Assembly (NCBI RefSeq): GCF_003688625.1
Contig: NZ_RCWY01000003.1
Location: 248,001 to 312,000, forward strand
Source: Sphingomonas sp. PP-CE-3A-406
Lineage (GTDB): Bacteria > Pseudomonadota > Alphaproteobacteria > Sphingomonadales > Sphingomonadaceae
DNA: 64,000 bases
Direction of reading: 5' to 3'
Shown here: positions 7,655 through 14,942 of the stretch, in pieces
Layout: each line of letters starts with the position of its first letter
Position numbering within the stretch: position 1 is the stretch's first letter
Program-made: the position numbers and the translations under genes
Notes under the pieces: model-generated
Database searches by the model: none
Told to the model about the DNA's origin: nothing
What the model saw: only the letters and a program-made list of their open reading frames with translations

Positions 7655-7982
7655 CGGCGTTTTGTCCCCAGCGAGGGGGTCGCTGAGCGTAGATCTGTGG
7701 ATAACATGGGGAGAACGGCTAGCGTAACTCGTCCCCCTCGCCAAGCGACGGGTGTGCCGTGGATAACACAGATTCTATCCACACCGCCGCGCACAGGGGC
7801 GGATTTTATCCACAGGCTGTGGGTAACGGGGAGCCTTGAATCGAATCAGCGCGTTTGTAGCGGTGCGCGGGGGTCAAGCTGTTGGCAATTCCGGGATCAC
7901 CGCATAAGTCCCGGGTTCAACCGCCCAACCACTGCAACAACCTATTTCTAGAATCTTCTTATAGTAGAAGAAGGGTGCTCCG
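7655..7982. other. Chromosomal replication origin (oriC)
   Basis: This 328-bp gap separates the divergent ppsR and hemE genes, the same neighbours as the Caulobacter and Rickettsia origins. It contains five DnaA-box-like 9-mers: TGTGGATAA at 7696, CGTGGATAA at 7758, CTATCCACA at 7775, TTATCCACA at 7806 and TGTGGGTAA at 7818. Two are perfect and three have one mismatch. An AT-rich stretch (7941-7970, CTATTTCTAGAATCTTCTTA...) next to hemE could be the unwinding element. Four GANTC sites lie at 7771, 7838, 7843 and 7951. Genes on the two sides point away from it. Confidence 0.85.
7696..7826. promoter_or_regulatory. DnaA box cluster
   Basis: Five boxes lie within 131 bp: 7696-7704 (minus, perfect), 7758-7766 (minus, one mismatch), 7775-7783 (plus, one mismatch), 7806-7814 (plus, perfect) and 7818-7826 (minus, one mismatch). 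The reference is the DnaA consensus TTATCCACA. This density is far above chance and is the main evidence for oriC. Confidence 0.85.
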
Positions 7983-9032
7983 CTGACCGATCCGACCCCC
8001 AACTCGCCGACCTTCAAGCCGCTCCTGGCGACCCTTCGCGGAGAGCGGCAGGCCGTGCCGCCGCTGTGGCTCATGCGGCAGGCGGGGCGGTATCTTCCCG
8101 AATACCGCGAACTCCGCGCCGAGAAGGGCGGGTTCCTCGCGCTCGCGACCGATCCCGACGCCGCAGCCGAAGTCACGCTCCAGCCGATCCGTCGGTTCGG
8201 GTTCGACGGATCGATCTTGTTCTCGGACATCCTGATGATCCCGTGGGCGCTCGGACAGGATTTGAGCTTCGGGGTCGGCGAGGGGCCACGGCTCGAGCCG
8301 GCGCTGGTTGACCATGCGCTTGATCGGTTGCAACCGGTCATGGGACGGCTGGAGCCGGTCTACGGCACCGTTGCAAAGGTCGCTGCGGCATTGCCACCCG
8401 AGACGACGTTCCTGGGCTTTGCGGGGTCTCCCTGGACTGTCGCGACCTATATGGTGGCGGGGAAGGGCAGCAAGGATCAGTCCGAGACGCGCCGCTTTGC
8501 GTATCGAGACCCGGAGGCGTTTGGCGCGATTATCGACGCGATCGCTGATAACACCGTCGAGTATCTCGCGCGGCAGATCGAAGCGGGCGTAGACGTGGTC
8601 CAGCTGTTCGACAGCTGGTCGGGCTCGCTCTCGCCCGCACAGTTCGAGCGCTGGGTGATCGCGCCGACCGCGTCGATCGTCGAGCGGCTTCACACGCGTT
8701 GCCCCGGCGTGCCGATCATCGGCTTTCCGAAGGGGGCTGGGGGCAAGCTTCCGGCTTACGCGCGTGAGACGGGCGTCGATGCGATCGGGCTGGACGAGAC
8801 CGTCGATCCGGTCTGGGCGCATGCGTCGTTGCCTGCTGATATGCCCGTACAAGGCAATCTCGATCCGCTGGCGCTGATCGCGGGCGGGGCGGATCTCGAT
8901 GCGGCGATCGACCGGATCCTCGCGGCGTTCGTCGAGCGCCCGCACGTCTTCAACCTCGGCCACGGCATCCTTCCCGACACGCCCATCGCGCATGTCGAGC
9001 AGCTGATCGCCCGCGTAAGGAGCACGACATGA
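7983..9032 (+). CDS. hemE: Uroporphyrinogen decarboxylase
   Basis: A 349-residue enzyme converting uroporphyrinogen III to coproporphyrinogen III. 'PLWLMRQAGRYLPEYRE' is the HemE signature. 'FSDILMIPWALGQ' carries the catalytic Asp region, and 'GFAGSPWTVATYM' and 'GFPKGAGG' are further family blocks. The family N-terminus 'KPLLATLRGERQAVPP' is encoded upstream of the first GTG (8055), so translation must start earlier. The only start-like codon between the in-frame stop at 7965 and this block is CTG at 7983, preceded by GAAGAAGG at a suitable distance. The stop overlaps hemJ by four bases. Confidence 0.93.
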   Translation: MTDPTPNSPTFKPLLATLRGERQAVPPLWLMRQAGRYLPEYRELRAEKGGFLALATDPDAAAEVTLQPIRRFGFDGSILFSDILMIPWALGQDLSFGVGEGPRLEPALVDHALDRLQPVMGRLEPVYGTVAKVAAALPPETTFLGFAGSPWTVATYMVAGKGSKDQSETRRFAYRDPEAFGAIIDAIADNTVEYLARQIEAGVDVVQLFDSWSGSLSPAQFERWVIAPTASIVERLHTRCPGVPIIGFPKGAGGKLPAYARETGVDAIGLDETVDPVWAHASLPADMPVQGNLDPLALIAGGADLDAAIDRILAAFVERPHVFNLGHGILPDTPIAHVEQLIARVRSTT

Positions 9033-9490
9033 GCGGTTTTCTCGGGGCGGCCTATGATTGGGTGAAGGCCGCGCATCTGATCTTCGTGATCTTCTGGATG
9101 GCGGGGCTGTTCATGCTGCCGCGCTATCTGGTGTATCACCAGGAGGCGCTGGCGGCGGGCAACACGACCGAGGCGGCGAACTGGGTCGAGCGTGAGAGCA
9201 AGATCCGCCACATCATCCTGACGCCGGCGATGATCGTCGTCTGGGTGTTGGGGATCGCGCTGGCGCTGAACCTCGGGCTGGCGGACGGTGCGCCGGGGCT
9301 GGGGTGGCTGCACTTGAAGCTGCTGATCGTATTTCTGCTGACGGGATATCACGGCTGGGCGGTCGGCTATGCGAAGAAGCTCGCCGCGGGGAAGCCGACG
9401 CTGGCGGGGAAGCAGTTGCGGATGCTCAATGAGGTGCCTGCGCTGGCGGTGACGCTGATCGTCGTGCTGGTGATCGTAAAGCCGTTCTGA
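9029..9490 (+). CDS. hemJ: Protoporphyrinogen oxidase HemJ
   Basis: A 153-residue membrane protein of the HemJ (UPF0093) family, with about four transmembrane helices. The conserved His lies in the first helix ('VKAAHLIFVIFWMAGLFMLP') and a conserved Lys in the third ('WLHLKLLIVFLLTGYHGW'). It oxidises protoporphyrinogen IX to protoporphyrin IX. Coupling to hemE (ATGA overlap) supports the haem role. Confidence 0.9.
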   Translation: MSGFLGAAYDWVKAAHLIFVIFWMAGLFMLPRYLVYHQEALAAGNTTEAANWVERESKIRHIILTPAMIVVWVLGIALALNLGLADGAPGLGWLHLKLLIVFLLTGYHGWAVGYAKKLAAGKPTLAGKQLRMLNEVPALAVTLIVVLVIVKPF

Positions 9491-9496
9491 CCGCGT

Positions 9497-9574
9497 GTTC
9501 TCCTGCGAACGCAGGAGCCCAGGGTTACAGGCGATCGCGTTCGTGATCCTGGGCCCCTGCGTTCGCAGGGGAAC
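9497..9574. repeat. Class E palindromic repeat, copy 1
   Basis: The arms begin GTTCTCCTGCGAACGCAGGA and end CCTGCGTTCGCAGGGGAAC, forming a 78-bp imperfect palindrome directly after hemJ. A second copy with the same centre (CCAGGGTT.CAGGCGAT) lies at 32300-32378. It may serve as the hemJ terminator hairpin. Confidence 0.8.
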
Positions 9575-9600
9575 GGCGAGAGTGGAGTTCCCGTCTCCGC

Positions 9601-9629
9601 TTGACTAACCCGCCCCCCAATTCTAACTC
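9601..9629 (+). promoter_or_regulatory. Possible sigma-70 promoter for rho
   Basis: TTGACT (9601-9606) and TAACTC (9624-9629) are separated by 17 bp, a plausible -35/-10 pair. The implied transcript would have a 5' leader of about 120 nt before rho. It is an inspection-based call. The TTG of the -35 is also an in-frame start-like codon, but no family sequence precedes the rho ATG. Confidence 0.4.
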
Positions 9630-9756
9630 CTTCTCCCAACACGGCCTCCTGGCGTCCTGCCCGGTCGTGTCTTGCCAGACTCGTCTCGCCCAGTTCCGCT
9701 TCCCAAGCGCACCGCCGACCGAGCGTTCTCCCGTTGATTGCTATCCGGAAATCCCC

Positions 9757-11013
9757 ATGCATCTCAAAGACCTGAAGAAAAAGAAACCTGCCGAGCTGGT
9801 CCAGCTGGCCGAGGAACTGGGGGTCGAGAGTGCTTCGACGCTCCGGAAACAGGACCTGCTGTTCGCGATCCTGAAGGTCCAGGCGGACAATGGCGACCAG
9901 ATCATGGGGCTCGGCACGATCGAAGTGCTGCCCGACGGCTTCGGCTTCCTGCGCTCGCCGGAATCGAACTATCTCGCCGGCCCGGACGACATCTACATCT
10001 CGCCGAACCAGGTGCGGAAGTTCGGCCTGCGTACCGGCGACACGGTCGAGGGCGAGATCCGCGGGCCGAAGGATGGCGAGCGCTATTTCTCGCTGGTGAA
10101 GCTGACCGCGGTCAATTTCGACGATCCCGACGTCGTCCGCCACCGCGTCAATTTCGACAACCTCACGCCGCTCTACCCCGAGAGCAAGCTGACGCTCGAT
10201 CCCGCCGACCCGACCGTCAAGGACAAGTCGGCGCGGGTGATCGACATCGTCTCGCCGCAGGGCAAGGGCCAGCGCACGCTGATCGTCGCACCGCCCCGCG
10301 TCGGCAAGACGGTCATGTTGCAGAACATGGCCAAGGCGATCACCGACAACCACCCCGAGGTGTTCCTGATCGTCCTGCTGATCGACGAGCGCCCAGAGGA
10401 AGTCACCGACATGCAGCGCAGCGTGAAGGGCGAGGTGGTCAGCTCGACCTTCGACGAACCCGCGCAGCGCCACGTGCAAGTCGCTGAAATGGTGATCGAA
10501 AAGGCCAAGCGCCTGGTCGAGCACAAGAAGGACGTGGTGATCCTGCTCGACTCGATCACGCGTCTGGGTCGTGCCTACAACACAGTGGTGCCGTCGTCGG
10601 GCAAGGTCCTGACCGGTGGTGTCGATGCGAACGCGCTGCAGCGTCCCAAGCGCTTCTTCGGTGCTGCGCGCAACATCGAGGAGGGCGGTTCGCTCTCGAT
10701 CATCGCTACCGCACTGATCGATACGGGCAGCCGCATGGACGAGGTGATCTTCGAGGAGTTCAAGGGCACCGGCAACTCGGAAATCGTGCTCGATCGCAAG
10801 GTCGCGGACAAGCGCATCTTCCCGGCGCTCGACGTCGGCAAGTCGGGTACCCGCAAGGAAGAACTGCTGGTCGACAAGGCCAAGCTCAGCAAGATGTGGG
10901 TCCTGCGCCGCATCCTGATGCAGATGGGCACGATCGACGCGATGGAGTTCCTGCTCGACAAGATGAAGGATTCGAAGACCAACGAGAATTTCTTCGATAG
11001 TATGAATCAATAA
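9757..11013 (+). CDS. rho: Transcription termination factor Rho
   Basis: A 418-residue hexameric RNA helicase that terminates transcription. The N-terminal '[20 protein letters not shown]' is the Rho N-domain, and the cold-shock-like RNA-binding domain contains '[13 protein letters not shown]'. The Walker A is '[19 protein letters not shown]'. '[13 protein letters not shown]' is the Walker B region and '[18 protein letters not shown]' the Q/R-loop RNA-binding block. Start: the ATG that begins the family N-terminus. The frame is open 52 codons upstream, but without family sequence. Confidence 0.96.
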   Translation: MHLKDLKKKKPAELVQLAEELGVESASTLRKQDLLFAILKVQADNGDQIMGLGTIEVLPDGFGFLRSPESNYLAGPDDIYISPNQVRKFGLRTGDTVEGEIRGPKDGERYFSLVKLTAVNFDDPDVVRHRVNFDNLTPLYPESKLTLDPADPTVKDKSARVIDIVSPQGKGQRTLIVAPPRVGKTVMLQNMAKAITDNHPEVFLIVLLIDERPEEVTDMQRSVKGEVVSSTFDEPAQRHVQVAEMVIEKAKRLVEHKKDVVILLDSITRLGRAYNTVVPSSGKVLTGGVDANALQRPKRFFGAARNIEEGGSLSIIATALIDTGSRMDEVIFEEFKGTGNSEIVLDRKVADKRIFPALDVGKSGTRKEELLVDKAKLSKMWVLRRILMQMGTIDAMEFLLDKMKDSKTNENFFDSMNQ

Positions 11014-11057
11014 CCGGGTGCGGCCTGCTGCAAGCTGCAGCAGGACTCGCACCGGTT
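11012..11057 (+). terminator. Long hairpin at the rho stop codon
   Basis: The rho TAA lies at the base of a long stem. AACCGGGTGCG pairs with CGCACCGGTT (one bulge), and inside it CCTGCTGC pairs with GCAGCAGG around AAGCT. There is no U-tract, so it may protect the 3' end or assist the intrinsic terminator 70 bp downstream; it is probably not a terminator by itself. Confidence 0.45.
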
Positions 11058-11123
11058 CGGCCGGCGGGGGCGCGAGCCTCCCGACCGACGACATGGGCTT
11101 TGCCCATGTCCGCCAAGCAGACC

Positions 11124-11162
11124 AAAGCGGCACGCGAGAGCATGGCTTTCGCGTGCCGCTTT
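11124..11162 (+). terminator. Intrinsic terminator downstream of rho
   Basis: AAAGCGGCACGCGA pairs perfectly with TCGCGTGCCGCTTT around an 11-nt loop, giving a 14-bp stem that ends in a short T run. It lies 110 bp after rho. The AAA...TTT flanks make it usable in both directions. Confidence 0.7.
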
Positions 11163-11227
11163 GCTATTAATCACTATGAAACCGCCACTCCGCCCGCGGC
11201 GTGGCCACGTCACCGGGAGCTGACATC

Positions 11228-11962
11228 TTGAGTATCATCGCCATGCTGGCCACCGCCGCATCGGGAGTAGCCGGACCCGGCTCGCCGCTGGAAATCTGGC
11301 AGCATATCGTCGCCGACTTCTCCAACCTCGGCGACCCGAAGGCCTTGGCCGCATTCGGGTCGGTCCTGATGATCGACCTCGTCCTCGCGGGCGACAACGC
11401 GATCGTCGTCGGCGCACTCGCTGCCGGACTGCCCACCGACCAACGCAAGAAGGTCATCCTGATCGGTATCGGCGCGGCGCTGGTGCTGCGCATCTTCTTC
11501 GCGTTGATCGTAACGTGGCTGATGGGCATCGTGGGCCTGATCTTCGCGGGCGGCCTATTGCTGCTCTGGGTCAGCTGGAAGTTCTGGCGCGAAATCCGCG
11601 AGGGCGCGGAGAACGCCGGGTCGGAAGAGATCGAGGGCGACGAGCGTTCGGGAATTCGGTCCTCAAAGGGCTTTGCAAGCGCCGCCTGGGCGGTCGCCGT
11701 CGCCGACGTTTCGATGAGCCTCGACAACGTCCTGGCGGTCGCCGGCGCGGCGCGTGAGCATCCCGGCATCCTCGTCATCGGCCTGCTGCTGTCGGTCGCA
11801 ATGATGGGTCTGGCGGCGAACTACATCGCGCGCGTCATCAACAAGTATCGCTGGATCGCGTATATCGGCCTCGCGGTGATCCTCGTGGTCGCGCTGAAGA
11901 TGATCTACGAGGGCTGGGTCGGCACTGGCGAGACGCTCGGTATCATCTCGCTGCTGCGCTGA
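11228..11962 (+). CDS. TerC family integral membrane protein
   Basis: A 244-residue polytopic protein of the TerC/YjbE family, thought to handle metal ions such as manganese. 'LMIDLVLAGDNAIVVGALAAG' and 'AVAVADVSMSLDNVLAVAGA' are the two conserved acidic membrane repeats (DN motifs). About seven hydrophobic helices are visible, with a charged loop around residues 130-150. I choose TTG 11228 because GGGAG lies 8 bp upstream. A GTG at 11201 is in frame but has no clear ribosome binding site. Monocistronic, with a strong terminator after it. Confidence 0.87.
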   Translation: MSIIAMLATAASGVAGPGSPLEIWQHIVADFSNLGDPKALAAFGSVLMIDLVLAGDNAIVVGALAAGLPTDQRKKVILIGIGAALVLRIFFALIVTWLMGIVGLIFAGGLLLLWVSWKFWREIREGAENAGSEEIEGDERSGIRSSKGFASAAWAVAVADVSMSLDNVLAVAGAAREHPGILVIGLLLSVAMMGLAANYIARVINKYRWIAYIGLAVILVVALKMIYEGWVGTGETLGIISLLR

Positions 11963-11986
11963 TCGCGGGGGCAGTTGGGATAAGAT

Positions 11987-12020
11987 AAGGCCTCGCCGGA
12001 TGATCCGGCGAGGCCTTTTT
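11987..12020 (+). terminator. Intrinsic terminator downstream of the TerC gene
   Basis: AAGGCCTCGCCGGA pairs with TCCGGCGAGGCCTT with a TGA loop, followed by TTTTT. It is a textbook rho-independent terminator 25 bp after the TerC stop. Confidence 0.9.
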
Positions 12021-12040
12021 CATGTCTCCGTCCATACCTC

Positions 12041-12133
12041 GTCATGCCGGGCTCGTTCCGGCATCCACTGTTCCGCAGACTCGGTAGTCGTGAGTGCGCG
12101 GAACCGTGGACCCCGGAACTAGTCCGGGGTGAC
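12041..12133. repeat. Class B palindromic repeat, copy 1
   Basis: The outer arms are GTCATGCCGGGCTCGTTCCG and CGGAACTAGTCCGGGGTGAC, with inner GTTCCGC/GCGGAAC pairs, over 93 bp. A second copy is at 38585-38677. It lies between the converging TerC and dienelactone hydrolase genes. Confidence 0.85.
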
Positions 12134-12144
12134 GAAGAGATTGG

Positions 12145-12846
12145 TTAGGCGAGGTTCTCCGCGAAGAACTTTGCCGTACGCTCGTCTGCCAGCTTGGCCG
12201 ATGCATCCGAGCGCCGCTCGCCGAACTCGGTCGCGAAGCCGTGGTCCTCGCCCGCGTAGTCGTAGATCGTCACCTTGGGGTGATCGTCGAGCCCGGCGTG
12301 CATCGCCGCCTGCGCATCCTTGTCGACGAAGTGATCTTCCTCCGGCACGTGCAGCAGCACCGGGTGTGCGATCGCGTGCTTTTCGCCGAGCAGGCCGTCG
12401 ATCCCGACGCCGTAATAGCCGACGCTCGCATCGACGTCGGTCCGCGCCGCGGTCATGAACGCCAGGCGCCCGCCGAGGCAGTAGCCAACCACGCCGACCT
12501 TTGCGTCGTCACCGAGTTCCGACCGGACCGCGCGGATGCTCGCTTCGATATCGGCGATACCCTTGTCCTGGTCGAACTGGCCCATCAGTTCGAGCGCACG
12601 GTCGAACTCGGGCTTGATGTCCGGGTCGAGTTCGATGCCCGGCTCCAGACGCCAGAACAGGTCGGGGGCGATCGCGAGATAGCCGGCTTCGGCGAGCGTA
12701 TCGCACTTGCGGCGGATCCCTGCGTTCACGCCGAAGATCTCCTGGATCACGACGATCGCGGCCTTTGGCGTGCCTGCCGGGGTCGCGCGATACGCGGTGA
12801 ATTCGCCATCGCCTGCGAGCGTGGCGATCTTGGTAGTGTTCGTCAT
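12145..12846 (-). CDS. Dienelactone hydrolase family protein
   Basis: A 233-residue alpha/beta hydrolase of the DLH family. The nucleophile is the Cys of 'VGVVGYCLGGRLAFM', the His is in 'YAGEDHGFATEFGERR', and the conserved N-terminal Glu is in 'VVIQEIFGVNAGIRRK'. The family opens dienelactones in chloroaromatic pathways, but no such pathway is encoded nearby, so the true substrate is open. The ATG overlaps the upstream methyltransferase stop by four bases. Confidence 0.88.
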   Translation of the reverse strand: MTNTTKIATLAGDGEFTAYRATPAGTPKAAIVVIQEIFGVNAGIRRKCDTLAEAGYLAIAPDLFWRLEPGIELDPDIKPEFDRALELMGQFDQDKGIADIEASIRAVRSELGDDAKVGVVGYCLGGRLAFMTAARTDVDASVGYYGVGIDGLLGEKHAIAHPVLLHVPEEDHFVDKDAQAAMHAGLDDHPKVTIYDYAGEDHGFATEFGERRSDASAKLADERTAKFFAENLA

Positions 12847-13355
12847 AACAGTCCTCCTGGCGGCCGCTCGTGGTCGAGCAGCCGGGATTTGGTGATCGGG
12901 CCTTCCCCCGCGGAGTACGCACCAAGCGCTCCGCCGGCTCCAAGGATTCGGTGGCAGGGGACGATGATCGGAAAAGGATTGCGCGCGCACGCCTGGCCGA
13001 TGGCGCGCGGGCTGGAGCCGATCGCCTTGGCAAGCGCGCCGTAGCTGGCCGTGGTGCCGTAGGCGATGTCGACGATCGCCTGGCGAAGGTCGGCACCGCG
13101 CGGGGTAGGGGAGAGTGCGAGGGGCAGGTCGAACACGGTCAGTCGTCCGGCGAAATACGCGTCGAGCTGGCGGAGTGCTTCAAGGATCGCGGGGGCGCCG
13201 CTGGTCGAACCATCCTCCACGCCGATATCGATCGCGTCGATCCGGTCCCCGGTGCCGGTCACGCGGACCAGACCGATAGGCGTTGCGATCGAGGCGGCAT
13301 CGCGCGCATACATTCCCCCGCTATGCAGCGCCGCGATGGACCGCTCAAGCGTCAT
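12843..13355 (-). CDS. Methylated-DNA--[protein]-cysteine S-methyltransferase
   Basis: A 170-residue Ogt/MGMT-type suicide repair protein that removes alkyl groups from O6-alkylguanine. The acceptor Cys is in 'NPFPIIVPCHRILGAGGALG'. The DNA-binding helix region 'YGTTASYGALAKAIGSSPRA' precedes it. I start at ATG 13355; ATG 13313 is an alternative. It is coupled to the dienelactone hydrolase gene (ATGA). Reading further upstream in this frame is antisense to mnmE and is not coding. Confidence 0.9.
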   Translation of the reverse strand: MTLERSIAALHSGGMYARDAASIATPIGLVRVTGTGDRIDAIDIGVEDGSTSGAPAILEALRQLDAYFAGRLTVFDLPLALSPTPRGADLRQAIVDIAYGTTASYGALAKAIGSSPRAIGQACARNPFPIIVPCHRILGAGGALGAYSAGEGPITKSRLLDHERPPGGLL

Positions 13356-13369
13356 CGAGGGTGCGTCAC

Positions 13370-13603
13370 ATGAAGATGAATATCGAGATCGAATGCACGC
13401 CCGAGGAAGCGCGCCGCGCAGTCGGGCTGCCCGACCTGACGCCGATCCACGACCGCTATATCGCGATGATGATGGAGGCGATCCCAGACGGCCAGATGAA
13501 GCCGGAAATGCTCGAATCGATGATGCGCGGCTGGCAGCCGATGGGCGAGGCGGGAATGGCGATGTGGAAGCGCCTGTTCGACAGCGCGACGAAAAGCGGC
13601 TGA
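13370..13603 (+). CDS. DUF6489 family small protein
   Basis: A 77-residue protein starting 'MKMNIEIECTPEEARRAVGL'. It is rich in Met and acidic residues and has no signal or membrane segment. It matches the DUF6489 family of small alphaproteobacterial proteins of unknown role. It ends eight bases before mnmE in the same direction and is divergent from the methyltransferase gene 14 bp away. That leaves almost no room for separate promoters, so the two promoters must overlap. Confidence 0.75.
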   Translation: MKMNIEIECTPEEARRAVGLPDLTPIHDRYIAMMMEAIPDGQMKPEMLESMMRGWQPMGEAGMAMWKRLFDSATKSG

Positions 13604-13610
13604 GCTTCCC

Positions 13611-14888
13611 GTGAAGACGATTTTCGCGGTATCGAGCGGACGGCCGCCAGCGGCGATCGCTGTCGTTCGCGTAAGCGGCCCCGAGGCGTTTGCTGCGGCT
13701 GAGATGCTGGCAGGACCATTGCCGGCGCCGCGCTATGCCAGCCTCCGAGGACTGCGGGACACCGATGGGGCGTTGCTCGATCGCGCGCTGGTGATCGTGT
13801 TTCCGGGACCCGCGACGGCGACCGGCGAAGACCTGGTCGAGTTTCATTGCCACGGTGGTCGCGCGGTGATCGCGGCAGTTGAGCATGTGTTGTCGGTAAT
13901 GCCCGGCCTGTGTCATGCCGAACCCGGTGAGTTCACCCGCCGCGCGCTGACCAATGGCCGCATTGACCTGACCGAGGCGGAGGGGCTCGCCGATCTTCTC
14001 GAAGCCGAAACCGAGAGCCAGCGTGTCGCGGCGATGACGGCGGCGGAGGGGCGGGTGAGCCAGGCCGTGCGCGGCTGGATGGACACGGTCGCGATGCTGT
14101 CCGCGCGGATCGAGGCGATGCTCGACTTCGCCGATGAGGACGATGTGGCGAGCGATACTGCGGCGTTCGACGCGATCGTCTCGGAGATCGCCGCACTCGC
14201 CGCGCAGATCGAGGCGGTGGTCGACGCCCCGCCGGTGGAGCGGCTCAAGGACGGCCTGCGCGTCGTCATTGGCGGTCCGCCGAACAGCGGCAAGTCGACG
14301 TTGCTCAACCTGCTCGGCGAGCGCGATGCGGCGATCGTCTCGCCGATCTCGGGAACAACACGCGACCGGATCGACGTTCCGGTGATGCGGAACGGTGTCG
14401 CCTATGTGCTGACCGACACTGCGGGCTTGATCGATACGCTGGACCCGATCGAGGCGATCGGCGTCACGCGTGCGGAAGGCGCGCTCGCCGCGGCGGACAT
14501 CGTGATGTGGCTGGCCGATACCGCGCCGCCCCGCGCCGATGCGATCTGGATTCATGCGCGCGCCGATCTGCCGGGGCGGGGAGAGTTGCCGTCTGGTCGG
14601 ACATTAGCGGTCTCGCAGACCGACCGGGAATCGCTCGATGCCCTTTGGGGTGAACTGCATCGGCGAGCGATTGCGATGCTGCCCCGTGGCGATGAGATCG
14701 CATTGAAGCAACACCAGCGCCGGCAGTGCGCTGCGGCGGTCGAGGCTCTTCGGTATCGAAGCTCGGACGCGCTTATCGTAGCGGAACACCTTCGACAGGC
14801 CCGCGCGATCCTTGCTGGCGTGCTGGGGCTCAATGCGACCGGGGAGATGCTCGACGCGCTATTCGGACGATTCTGCATCGGGAAGTGA
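13611..14888 (+). CDS. mnmE: tRNA modification GTPase MnmE
   Basis: A 425-residue GTPase that, with MnmG, builds the 5-carboxymethylaminomethyl group on wobble U34. The N-terminal folate-binding domain starts 'MKTIFAVSSGRPPAAIAVVR'. The G domain has P-loop 'GGPPNSGKSTLLNLLGE', 'SGTTRDR' and 'LTDTAGL'. The C-terminus ends in 'FCIGK', the family's CxGK motif with the catalytic Cys. The start is GTG. It is slightly shorter than the 454-residue E. coli protein. Confidence 0.95.
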   Translation: MKTIFAVSSGRPPAAIAVVRVSGPEAFAAAEMLAGPLPAPRYASLRGLRDTDGALLDRALVIVFPGPATATGEDLVEFHCHGGRAVIAAVEHVLSVMPGLCHAEPGEFTRRALTNGRIDLTEAEGLADLLEAETESQRVAAMTAAEGRVSQAVRGWMDTVAMLSARIEAMLDFADEDDVASDTAAFDAIVSEIAALAAQIEAVVDAPPVERLKDGLRVVIGGPPNSGKSTLLNLLGERDAAIVSPISGTTRDRIDVPVMRNGVAYVLTDTAGLIDTLDPIEAIGVTRAEGALAAADIVMWLADTAPPRADAIWIHARADLPGRGELPSGRTLAVSQTDRESLDALWGELHRRAIAMLPRGDEIALKQHQRRQCAAAVEALRYRSSDALIVAEHLRQARAILAGVLGLNATGEMLDALFGRFCIGK

Positions 14889-14904
14889 TGTTCCACGTGG
14901 AACA
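14889..14904. promoter_or_regulatory. parS-like site 2 (between mnmE and mnmG)
   Basis: TGTTCCACGTGGAACA is a perfect 16-bp palindrome; with flanks it extends to 18 bp (14888-14905). It matches the ParB-binding parS consensus of the alphaproteobacteria. It sits immediately after the mnmE stop, 2.5 kb from parA. Confidence 0.85.
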
Positions 14905-14942
14905 TCTTTGACGCGTCGGTCGCGGCGTTCTACGGCCGTGAC

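Noticed and set aside
9601-9756. In-frame N-terminal extension of Rho
   Set aside because: It is low in family similarity and begins at a TTG that fits a -35 promoter element; Rho family proteins start at the ATG at 9757.
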